From the NCBI GenBank assembly GCA_947631135.1, contig CANRKE010000069.1, positions 1-6,127 of the forward strand: a DNA stretch of 6,127 bases, in the 5' to 3' direction. The notes beneath the pieces were generated by a model. It worked only from the letters and a program-made list of their open reading frames with translations. It had not been told where the DNA came from and made no database searches. This document shows, piece by piece, positions 1 to 5,891 of the stretch. The stretch's first letter is position 1. Each line of letters begins with the position of its first letter. The position numbers and the translations under genes were made by a program. The DNA comes from an uncultured Bacilli bacterium (GTDB lineage Bacteria; Bacillota_I; Bacilli_A; RF39; UBA660).

Positions 1-88
1 ACATTATTGTTACCCACGTTACCGTTTTCGTTCATATTGAACTCATTAGCATTATTACCATTGAAATTGTTAGGCGACCCCAGCCACT
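1..88 (-). repeat. DGR template repeat (TR), 5' part, truncated by the window edge
   Basis: Read on the minus strand, this segment starts with GTGGCTGGGGTCGCCT, identical to the VR in the gene at 301-1755. It then runs as a series of Asn-type AAC/AAT codons, the usual look of a DGR template. Against 407-490 every one of the 18 substitutions is at a template A, and the 56 non-A positions are unchanged. The template has one extra AAT codon. Homology stops at 88/491: the next base pair out differs at a non-A position. The 3' end of the TR, with its IMH* element, lies beyond base 1. In a DGR the TR is transcribed to RNA, copied by an error-prone reverse transcriptase that misincorporates opposite adenines, and the cDNA replaces the VR. 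Confidence 0.93.
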
Positions 89-128
89 AACTAACATACT
101 AAGAGTAAAAGCACCAAGCACTATTCGG

Positions 129-135
129 ATTTATA
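129..135 (-). promoter_or_regulatory. Possible -10 element for TR RNA
   Basis: The minus strand reads GGTATAAAT here, a fair -10 box placed about 40 bases before the TR. The matching -35 position falls in the long hairpin (147-183) and is poor (TTTGTG at 16 bp). A start near 122 would give a TR transcript with a leader of about 35 nt. Readthrough from the target gene is an equally good explanation. Confidence 0.25.
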
Positions 136-146
136 CCTAATTTTTT

Positions 147-183
147 CATCACACAAATGAAAAAGAATTTCATTTGTGTGATG
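147..183. repeat. Perfect 16-bp inverted repeat (hairpin) between target gene and TR
   Basis: CATCACACAAATGAAA (147-162) and its exact reverse complement (168-183) flank a 5-base spacer. Neither strand has a T-run after the stem: the minus strand continues into AAAAAATT and the plus strand into GGAGAAAT. It is therefore not a standard intrinsic terminator. Its place just before the TR suggests a structured part of the TR RNA or a protein-binding palindrome. The function is unknown. Confidence 0.75.
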
Positions 184-243
184 GAGAAATTTGCTTTCTT
201 TCATATATTTGTTATAGCTTCAATTATAATGTGTTCTTATATC

Positions 244-263
244 ATGTCTGACGGAGCAGACAT
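244..263. repeat. Short 7-bp hairpin in the DGR spacer
   Basis: ATGTCTG (244-250) and CAGACAT (257-263) form a perfect 7-bp stem with a 6-nt loop. No T-run follows on either strand. It lies 30 bases beyond the hairpin at the end of the target gene and may be part of the same structured RNA. Confidence 0.5.
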
Positions 264-293
264 TCTTCAAATTCTATCATTTATTTGTGTCCC

Positions 294-321
294 TATGTAA
301 TTAGCCTACGCTAATTACATA
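294..321 (-). other. DGR target-site hairpin/cruciform over the stop codon
   Basis: TATGTAATTAGC (294-305) and GCTAATTACATA (310-321) are perfect inverted repeats around a 4-base loop (GTAG on the coding strand). The stop codon of the variable gene (301-303) sits in the stem. No T-run follows on the minus strand, so it does not look like a terminator. Known DGRs such as Bordetella phage BPP-1 carry a stem with a 4-nt loop just after the VR that stimulates retrohoming. Size, loop length and position all match that element. Confidence 0.75.
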
Positions 322-1755
322 AGGATTATTAACTTCTCCATTTCCTTGGGTAAACAGTGTGTCAGATCTCAGATTGAAAACTGGCACAGCGGCATAGTCA
401 CCGAAGACAATATCGCCACCCACGTAACCGTCTCCGCCCACATAGAACTCATAAGCATAACCACCGAAATCGAAAGGCGACCCCAGCCACCTCATGGAAC
501 TGCTTCCTGCTAAATAATAGTTGTAATTTGATGTATTATATTTTCCACCAGCGAACGCTGCTTCATCTGTTGATAGTAATCCTATTTTTAAATTATATTC
601 TCCTCCATATAATTTATCTGTGTCTGGACATATAAATGTTGGCTGTTTATTTGTCTTTAATCTATCGTATGCTCCATAATATACAGAACTCCCACTTACA
701 CTCGATACTGAAGTATCGTTGCAATATCTAGATTCAGTAAATAGTGAATCATATTCTGTCATATTTGTTTCATACCAACTTTCTAAATATGTTTTTATTG
801 TTGAAGGAGTACCTGTATTTTTATCACATATATTGTCACTTGTACATTGTTTTCCATTATCATATGTATAGCCTACATATTTTTCATTATCATAATTGTT
901 GTTAAATGCGCTTTTTCCAATAGAACCATCTGCAATTATTCTAATTGATTTATCTCCATTTATACGTACTATCCTAAATAACATATCATCACCTTTTTTA
1001 TGATAATAACCATCATCTTCAGGCCATGTTAATCCTTCTATTTTTAAATAATTATCTTGTACATTTCCTCTAAAATAATATGTCTTACCATCTGCGTCAT
1101 CGCCTTCAATTAATCCTTCATCTGTTTCTGCTGTTTGAGTAAAGTCTGGTTTTTTTGTATCTATTGGTGAATTATTATCCATTATTACTTTCGATAGTAA
1201 TTCTACTTTTTTATGCTGATTTCCGTTTATTGTTATTTTAGCAGAAAATGTTTTTTCCATCATATCTGATTGATCTAGACCTGTCTCACTTATCCAAATA
1301 TATAGTTCATAATTCTTACTTGATGTTATCTCTTGATTTTTTGTAAGCGATAAATTTTTATCTTGAACATTTGCAAAGTTACCTTCACTTATTTTCTCAT
1401 CACCAGAATATAATGCCCATTTAAAATCTGCATTCTTAAGTGCATCTGGTATTGTTATATCAGTTAAATCAATTTCTACATAAGCTAAAGACGTTCCTTT
1501 ATTTATTACTTTAAATGGTATTTTACTTGCTTTTTCCATCATATCTTTATCATATATTGGTTGTATATTACTTAAGTTTACTGTTTCCATACCTTCATCT
1601 GAATATTCTATTAACAATGTTCCTGCTTGTACTGTTCTATCTGTTTTATTATGTGATGATAAATATGTATAAGTAAATCCTATTAACAATAATATTACTA
1701 CTATTATCGCACTTATTAGTACACTTACTTTCTTCTTATTATTTTCATTTTTCAT
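301..1755 (-). CDS. DGR variable protein: TasA-like membrane-anchored surface protein with variable lectin-type C-terminus
   Basis: The 484-residue product is the target of the DGR. Residues 10-32 are a hydrophobic segment after a Lys-rich start, giving a membrane anchor or SipW-type signal. Residues 40-180 resemble TasA/camelysin surface-fibre proteins (QAGTLLIEYSDEG, FKVINKGTSLAYVEIDL). Residues 255-484 begin with FRIVRINGDKSIRII and end with RWLGSPFDF and PVFNLRSD. This pattern fits the DUF6273/formylglycine-enzyme-like C-type lectin folds that present DGR variable residues. Residues 422-450 are the detectable VR, with 14 residues differing from the template-encoded ones. Cysteines occur at 303, 310, 345 and 376. 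The ATG at 1755 is supported by TAGGAG at 1765-1770 (9-base spacing). It has its own promoter at 1782-1787 and is followed by the TR. By inference it sits outside the cell and binds a variable ligand. The lectin-fold call rests on pattern, not alignment. Confidence 0.88.
   Translation of the reverse strand: MKNENNKKKVSVLISAIIVVILLLIGFTYTYLSSHNKTDRTVQAGTLLIEYSDEGMETVNLSNIQPIYDKDMMEKASKIPFKVINKGTSLAYVEIDLTDITIPDALKNADFKWALYSGDEKISEGNFANVQDKNLSLTKNQEITSSKNYELYIWISETGLDQSDMMEKTFSAKITINGNQHKKVELLSKVIMDNNSPIDTKKPDFTQTAETDEGLIEGDDADGKTYYFRGNVQDNYLKIEGLTWPEDDGYYHKKGDDMLFRIVRINGDKSIRIIADGSIGKSAFNNNYDNEKYVGYTYDNGKQCTSDNICDKNTGTPSTIKTYLESWYETNMTEYDSLFTESRYCNDTSVSSVSGSSVYYGAYDRLKTNKQPTFICPDTDKLYGGEYNLKIGLLSTDEAAFAGGKYNTSNYNYYLAGSSSMRWLGSPFDFGGYAYEFYVGGDGYVGGDIVFGDYAAVPVFNLRSDTLFTQGNGEVNNPYVISVG
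407..491 (-). repeat. DGR variable repeat (VR)
   Basis: This is the copy of the TR inside the target gene (residues 422-450). Relative to the template, Asn codons have become Phe, Asp, Gly, Tyr and Ile codons. Met 439 has become Val, and Glu 441 has become Gly. Of 28 template adenines aligned, 18 are changed (11 to G, 7 to T, none to C). The first 16 bases contain no A and are unchanged. One template AAT codon (next to residue 433) is missing in the VR. The VR should continue to the left of 407, but its end cannot be set because the TR leaves the window. The conserved stretch before the stop (codons for AAVPVFNLRSD) is the likely region of the IMH. Confidence 0.93.
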
Positions 1756-1764
1756 TTTTTCACT

Positions 1765-1770
1765 CTCCTA
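1765..1770 (-). promoter_or_regulatory. Ribosome binding site of the variable gene
   Basis: TAGGAG on the minus strand, 9 bases before the ATG at 1755, is a good Shine-Dalgarno match and decides this start over later Met codons. Confidence 0.75.
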
Positions 1771-1781
1771 CTTTCAATCTT

Positions 1782-1787
1782 ATTATA
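1782..1787 (-). promoter_or_regulatory. Promoter -10 box of the DGR variable gene
   Basis: A perfect TATAAT on the minus strand lies about 26 bases before the start codon, so transcription should begin near 1775. No good -35 is present at 17 or 18 bp (CAAAAT or ACAAAA). A tandem repeat immediately upstream (1811-1830) may be an activator site that makes up for it. Confidence 0.55.
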
Positions 1788-1810
1788 CACCAAAAACGTG
1801 TAGAATTTTG

Positions 1811-1830
1811 TTGGTAATTATTGGTAAATG
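1811..1830 (-). promoter_or_regulatory. Tandem TTACCAA direct repeats upstream of the variable-gene promoter
   Basis: The minus strand carries two TTACCAA copies separated by TAA, so the repeat has a 10-base period, one helical turn. They lie at about -36 to -55 from the predicted start, where a transcription activator such as a response regulator would contact RNA polymerase at a promoter with a weak -35. The regulator is unknown. Confidence 0.35.
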
Positions 1831-1856
1831 CACAAACCTTTGTTTGCTTTTTAACC

Positions 1857-1898
1857 TTTTAAAAAGCCTACCTATAAATTTAGGTAAGCTTAAGGCTT
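1857..1898 (-). terminator. Intrinsic terminator, minus strand
   Basis: On the minus strand AAGCCT (1898-1893) pairs with AGGCTT (1869-1864). Inside it ACCTA (1885-1881) pairs with TAGGT (1874-1870), leaving a 7-base bulge and a 6-base loop. The stem is followed by a short T-run (five Ts counting the end of the stem). It would end transcripts arriving from the promoter at 2001-2029, and from the surface operon upstream, before the DGR gene's own promoter. Confidence 0.5.
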
Positions 1899-1995
1899 AT
1901 AAAAAGTTTACAATTAGTTAACTTCACCCCCCCCAACACGAACATATGTTTGTACATATTTCTTTATGGAGAGGGCTTACCCTATTCCTATTACA
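1860..1995 (-). ncRNA. Candidate small RNA or leader, family not recognised
   Basis: The segment is bounded by a promoter at 2001-2029 and a terminator at 1857-1898, giving a transcript of roughly 130 nt with no convincing ORF. Visible structure includes AGGG/CCCT around TAAG (1972-1983), ATATGT/ACATAT around a 4-base loop (1944-1959), an 8-G run (1927-1934) and the terminator stem. GGTAAGC near the 5' end (1975-1981) is complementary to GCTTACC (1883-1889) inside the terminator, so an alternative antiterminator fold is possible. It matches no small-RNA or riboswitch core I know. The boundaries are inferred. Confidence 0.4.
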
Positions 1996-2000
1996 CTCTC

Positions 2001-2029
2001 ATATTATCAAATTTTTTTGATATGTGCAA
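2001..2029 (-). promoter_or_regulatory. Promoter, minus strand
   Basis: The minus strand has TTGCAC (2029-2024), a 17-base spacer of mostly A and T, and TAATAT (2006-2001). Transcription would start near 1994. There is no gene directly behind it, only the candidate small RNA region and its terminator. Confidence 0.55.
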
Positions 2030-2070
2030 GTATTTTTGACTTGTTTTTGAATTTTTATTGTAAAGTTATA

Positions 2071-2223
2071 TTATTTCTTTACCTTTTCAATAACACATTC
2101 ATGTTTTTTAGTTTCTTTATTATAGTTTATTCCAACAAGTAGTATTTCTCCTTTATATGACTTAAATACTTTTGTATATTTTCTAAGAATTTTGTAATTT
2201 GAAATAAAATCAATTTCTTCTAA
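2071..2223 (-). pseudogene. C-terminal remnant of an AAA-ATPase/PD-(D/E)XK (PDDEXK_9) protein
   Basis: The 50 codons directly after the stop of the gene at 2224-3804, in the same frame, read ...KGEILLVGINYNKETKKHE followed by CVIEKVKK and a stop. The ILLVGINY..ETKKHECVIEK pattern is typical of the extreme C-terminus of the large AAA-ATPase plus PDDEXK_9 nuclease-like proteins (about 500-570 residues) that are abundant in gut Bacillota. There is no start codon or ribosome site, and the ATPase and nuclease cores are absent, so this is a decayed fragment. It marks a deletion or insertion junction between the surface operon and the DGR region. The family call is from memory of the motif, not a search. 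Confidence 0.5.
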
Positions 2224-3804
2224 TTACAAATTTTCTTTATCATCGCTAATATTTACAACATTTATATCATTAGTATCACATTTAACATCAGATATACCAT
2301 CTACATTTTTAATTTCTTCATTAACTATAGTATCTGAATTTGTTATACTTTCCTCATCTTTAATACTATTATCATCTATTATTTCTACTTCATTATTAGT
2401 TTTCTTCTTTTTTCTAGTTAATAACAATATAATAATTACAATTATTATTAATAATGGTACTATTATATATAATATTAATGATTTATTATTATCAGTTGTT
2501 TTTGATACTTTTGTTGTATCAGCTATATTTGACATTGTTACCAAATAATCATCTGCTTCTACCATATCAAATTCTATATATCCATCTACCACTTTTAATT
2601 TACTATTTACTAATCCAAGTTTATCACTATTTTTAATATAACTATATACGTTTACTAAATCATTATTACTAAATTTATCTCCAACATATATTTTTATTTT
2701 TATCCCTGCAGGCATGTTCTTATTTTGTTTAATATTTATATATAATCCATCAGCATAATTAGATAGTTTTAATATATCTTTTTTATTATCTGAACTAAAT
2801 GAAATAGTTGTTAATATTTCGTTAGTATTTTTAACTTTTTTCCCATCAACTATCCAACTATATAATAATTTATTATCATTATTATAATAATTGAATTTAA
2901 CTGTTTTACCACTTTTTTTAATTTTATCTAAATCTTGTTTACTTATTTTGGTATCTTGATTTATTTTAATATTTACATCATTAATTTTGTTATTATTTAA
3001 AACTGATTCTAAGTCTTCTATATAGTATGCATCTTTTCTAGTTATTTTTATATTTATTTTATTTTGAATACCTGATTCTGATGTAACTATAACTTCTATA
3101 TTATTTTCTCCAATATTTAATTGATGATTTCCAGATCCTGTTATTGTTGCTTTTTCATCTTGTGGCGAAGCTATAACATTAATATTTGATATATCATTAT
3201 TAACTGTTAATGTATAATTATTATCATCTATTTTAACTAATTCATATCCTTCAACTTTTAAATCTTTAATATTATTATTTGATTTTTTATTTTCTTCATT
3301 AGCGCCTACATTAATAGTATTGTTGTTATTATTATTGTTTGTATTTGTATTATTATTTACATTATTATTACTATTGTTGTTATTTCCACCGTTATTGTTA
3401 TTGTTATTATCATTATTATTATTTGATTTAGGAACTACATTTACTGACACAGTTCTTTTTTGACCTGATAAGTCTTCTTCATCAAATGTTGCTGCATCAA
3501 TTGTAAGAGTTATTGTTGTATTTCCTATAGTATTTCCTTTTACAGTTATTGTACCTGTTTTTGTTTCGCCATCTCCAACCATTCCTGTTGACCATTCATT
3601 AGTACTAATTGAAGCAACATCAGGATTATTCGATGATATACTAACATCACCTATTGTATTATATGCAGTAATAGTAAATGTTTTTGAACTACCTACTTCT
3701 ATAGTAAGATTAGAAGGAGAAACTGATATATCACCTCTAGCAAATATTTTTATTGGCATTAATAAAGCAAATGTTATCAATATACTAACTACAAATTTTT
3801 TCAT
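2224..3804 (-). CDS. Secreted BIG2/cadherin-like surface protein with Asn-rich linker and C-terminal membrane anchor
   Basis: The 526-residue product has a signal peptide (1-22, probable cut after IFA), then a BIG2-type Ig fold (about 25-126: ISVSPSNLTIEVGSS, ASIST, GNTTITLT). A low-complexity Asn-rich linker covers 127-178. A cadherin-like beta-sandwich (about 178-257: LKVEGYEL, YTLTVNND, LNIGENNIEVIVTSESG) and an unassigned extracellular domain (258-425) follow. Residues 442-463 are a transmembrane helix followed by RKKKK, and the last 60 residues form an acidic cytoplasmic tail. There is no LPXTG motif, so it is held by the membrane. The ATG at 3804 shares its A with the TAA of the upstream dockerin gene. 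AAGGAGG at 3814-3820 gives ideal spacing and translational coupling. It is probably a membrane-tethered partner or scaffold for the dockerin protein, which is inference since no cohesin domain is visible. Confidence 0.85.
   Translation of the reverse strand: MKKFVVSILITFALLMPIKIFARGDISVSPSNLTIEVGSSKTFTITAYNTIGDVSISSNNPDVASISTNEWSTGMVGDGETKTGTITVKGNTIGNTTITLTIDAATFDEEDLSGQKRTVSVNVVPKSNNNNDNNNNNNGGNNNNSNNNVNNNTNTNNNNNNNTINVGANEENKKSNNNIKDLKVEGYELVKIDDNNYTLTVNNDISNINVIASPQDEKATITGSGNHQLNIGENNIEVIVTSESGIQNKINIKITRKDAYYIEDLESVLNNNKINDVNIKINQDTKISKQDLDKIKKSGKTVKFNYYNNDNKLLYSWIVDGKKVKNTNEILTTISFSSDNKKDILKLSNYADGLYINIKQNKNMPAGIKIKIYVGDKFSNNDLVNVYSYIKNSDKLGLVNSKLKVVDGYIEFDMVEADDYLVTMSNIADTTKVSKTTDNNKSLILYIIVPLLIIIVIIILLLTRKKKKTNNEVEIIDDNSIKDEESITNSDTIVNEEIKNVDGISDVKCDTNDINVVNISDDKENL
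3327..3424 (-). repeat. AAT/AAC microsatellite coding for the Asn-rich linker
   Basis: Runs of AAT and AAC codons, with occasional Gly, Ser, Thr, Val and Asp codons, encode residues 127-160 of the BIG2/cadherin-like protein. Such trinucleotide runs can gain or lose codons by slippage without breaking the frame, which would change the reach of the linker. Confidence 0.6.
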
Positions 3805-5891
3805 TAATTAGTTCCTCCTTTAAATTCTTTTATTGTATTATATATTTTAACATAATCTAAATAAGTTATTTTATTATCCTCATTTAAATCACCAGCTATT
3901 AGATATTCATTTTCCAATTGATTTTTATCTGATTCTGGATGTTTCTCTTTTTGTATATGATTATAAATTTTTACATAATCTAAATATGTTATTTTACCAT
4001 CGCCATTTGTATCGCCTGTTACAATATTTGTATATTCAACATATGGTTTACCATCTTTAAGTATTCTTGTTTTACCACCCGTATACAATACATTTTGATT
4101 ATTTACTTGTTTAGTATCAACATTAAATGAATAACCATTATTTGTAAGTATATTATTAACAAATACATTTACTGGTGTATATATATCAATTTTACTAATA
4201 TATCTTTTATCTTCATCCACTAAATATTTATTTATTTTATAAGTAAATGATTCTTTCCATTTTGCGTATAAAATTAAATTTTCACCTATATTAACAGTTT
4301 GTTCATCCGTATATGATTCTCCAGTACCATCATCTTTTGTATTCCATTCAACAAAATCATAACCATCTCTAGTAAATGTATTTTTATCTAATTTAGTATC
4401 TGTATTGAATTGAATATCTTGTGTCTTTGTTTGATTAGTTTCGTCATTTGAATTGAAAGTTACTGTTACAGTATTGACCACGTTTATTGTTATTTCAATA
4501 TTTTCTACTATTTCATAATTATATGTATCATCTGGTATATATTTTGCATAAAATGTTTGTTCTCCTATCTCCGATATTGTTTGATTTTCATCCATCCATT
4601 CAAAGCCATCAGGTAAAGTTACTTCTGACAATTTCATATTAGGTTTAGCTACTAGATTATTTGGTTTACTATATGAAGGAATTGCTTTTTCAACTTCTAC
4701 TTTAATTTCTTTTTCAATTTTATAATTTGAAGAATTATATGTACTAACTTTGAATGAAGTATCACCATATCTAAAACTATCCATTTCATTTTGATATTCT
4801 ATTTTGATATTCTCATCAATATTTTCTTTTCTTTCAGTTATTTCATTATATATTAGTTCAATAGACAAATCATTAATATGTATATTCTCAAAAGCCTTAT
4901 ATTTTGGTTTATATCCACTTACATTAATAAAAGATGGATCAATTTGTTTGTATAAAATATTATTATTATTAAAATATGTTTTAGTATATGTGTTGTTATA
5001 TACGAGTAATTTTGTATAAGCAAAGTTTATACCTTTAAAGTTATTTTCACCTATTAATGTAATACTTTTTGGAAATACAATTTCATAATATGAAGGAGAA
5101 ATTTTGAAAGCATAGTAAAAAGCATAATTTCCTATTTTTTTCAAATTATTTGGTAATATTACCTTTTCTAAGTTATTACAATCATAAAACATATAATCAT
5201 AAATTGTCTCAACATTATTATCGAAGACTACTTCTTTTAAATCAGAATCACGAAACGGTTCATTTCCAATATTAGTTAGTGAATTAGGAATTGTTAAACT
5301 GGCATCATGCAATGCATACATAAAAGCTTGATCTCCTATATAACTTAATGAATTACTAAACTTAATATTTTTTAAATTTTCAGCATAATAAAATGCTTTA
5401 TTTCCTACATATGATATATCAGCATCTAATGTCATTAGTGATTCAACATAGTAAAATGCTTCATCCCCTATTTCTATACTGTCAGCATCACTTTTGATAT
5501 AATCTAAGTTCCCATTAAGATTATAAAATGCCCTTTTACCTATTTTAGTTAGTGATGATGGTAAATATAATTCGCTTATATTTTCAAAAGCGCTTTCATT
5601 ATTTTTAAAAAGAGAATCTTCACTATCTGCTATTGCAACGACATTATGCCCATCAATTTCTTTTGGAATATATAGCCTGTTTCCTGAAAAATCTGTATCT
5701 TTAAAACTTGTAAGCTCAATATTATTATCTATTATATTGTAATTCCACACACTACTCTTTTTATATATTTGTCTAACTTTAAATGAATCTTCAATTTCTG
5801 TACCAAGCGGTGTACTAAATTTTATATTTACAGTTTGTTCGTCCATTCCATATTTTGTTGGATCATAACCAGTAATCTCTATATTAGGCAA
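3804..5891 (-). CDS. BspA-like LRR_5 surface protein with Ig-like, Flg_new and C-terminal dockerin domains; 5' end missing
   Basis: From the TTG at 5891 the product is 695 residues. Residues 1-45 are the second half of a bacterial Ig-like domain (ITGYDPTKYGMDEQTVNI). Residues 55-300 are BspA-type LRR_5 repeats (IGKRAFYN, IGDEAFYY, VGNKAFYY, IGNYAFYY). Residues 318-402 and 403-472 are Ig-like modules. Residues 474-546 are a Flg_new (Listeria-Bacteroides) repeat ending ILYAKW. Residues 547-625 are the linker module usual before gut dockerins. Residues 626-690 are a type I dockerin with two calcium loops (D627, N629, D631, D638; D668, N670, D672, D679), each followed by ITYLDYVKIYN. The TTG has no Shine-Dalgarno sequence and lies inside an Ig domain, and there is no signal peptide. 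The true gene was longer (see 5892-6065). Its stop overlaps the next gene's start by one base. Role by family: a secreted adhesin that docks to a cohesin partner. Confidence 0.82.
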   Translation of the reverse strand: MPNIEITGYDPTKYGMDEQTVNIKFSTPLGTEIEDSFKVRQIYKKSSVWNYNIIDNNIELTSFKDTDFSGNRLYIPKEIDGHNVVAIADSEDSLFKNNESAFENISELYLPSSLTKIGKRAFYNLNGNLDYIKSDADSIEIGDEAFYYVESLMTLDADISYVGNKAFYYAENLKNIKFSNSLSYIGDQAFMYALHDASLTIPNSLTNIGNEPFRDSDLKEVVFDNNVETIYDYMFYDCNNLEKVILPNNLKKIGNYAFYYAFKISPSYYEIVFPKSITLIGENNFKGINFAYTKLLVYNNTYTKTYFNNNNILYKQIDPSFINVSGYKPKYKAFENIHINDLSIELIYNEITERKENIDENIKIEYQNEMDSFRYGDTSFKVSTYNSSNYKIEKEIKVEVEKAIPSYSKPNNLVAKPNMKLSEVTLPDGFEWMDENQTISEIGEQTFYAKYIPDDTYNYEIVENIEITINVVNTVTVTFNSNDETNQTKTQDIQFNTDTKLDKNTFTRDGYDFVEWNTKDDGTGESYTDEQTVNIGENLILYAKWKESFTYKINKYLVDEDKRYISKIDIYTPVNVFVNNILTNNGYSFNVDTKQVNNQNVLYTGGKTRILKDGKPYVEYTNIVTGDTNGDGKITYLDYVKIYNHIQKEKHPESDKNQLENEYLIAGDLNEDNKITYLDYVKIYNTIKEFKGGTN
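3814..3820 (-). promoter_or_regulatory. Ribosome binding site of the BIG2/cadherin-like gene
   Basis: AAGGAGG on the minus strand lies 9 bases before the ATG at 3804, inside the last codons of the dockerin gene. This strong site plus the TAATG stop/start overlap indicates translational coupling. Confidence 0.8.

Larger units (their letters stand above)
88..300 (-). other. Non-coding spacer between DGR target gene and TR
   Basis: This 213-base stretch separates the target gene stop from the TR. I see no credible gene in it, and it is too short for a normal accessory variability determinant (avd, about 120 residues). It contains two or three strong inverted repeats (294-321, 244-263, 147-183) and a possible -10 element at 129-135. 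It probably forms the leader of the TR RNA or the 3' untranslated region of the target gene. Confidence 0.7.

Noticed and set aside
88..300. Possible avd accessory gene between target and TR
   Set aside because: The stretch is too short and has no open frame of fitting size. If the system has avd it must be outside the window.
294..321. Terminator for the variable gene
   Set aside because: The stem includes the stop codon and no T-run follows on the coding strand. The DGR target-site hairpin explains it better.
2454..2636. Open frame of 60 codons on the plus strand
   Set aside because: It is antisense to the membrane-helix and extracellular region of the gene at 2224-3804. Its Leu/Tyr-rich translation is what AT-rich antisense gives, and it has no ribosome site.
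3327..3424. Possible CRISPR or tandem array
   Set aside because: The periodicity is three bases and comes from Asn codons in a linker. There are no spacers.
4804..5019. Open frame of 71 codons on the plus strand
   Set aside because: Antisense shadow of the BspA-like gene, with no ribosome site and no recognisable domain.
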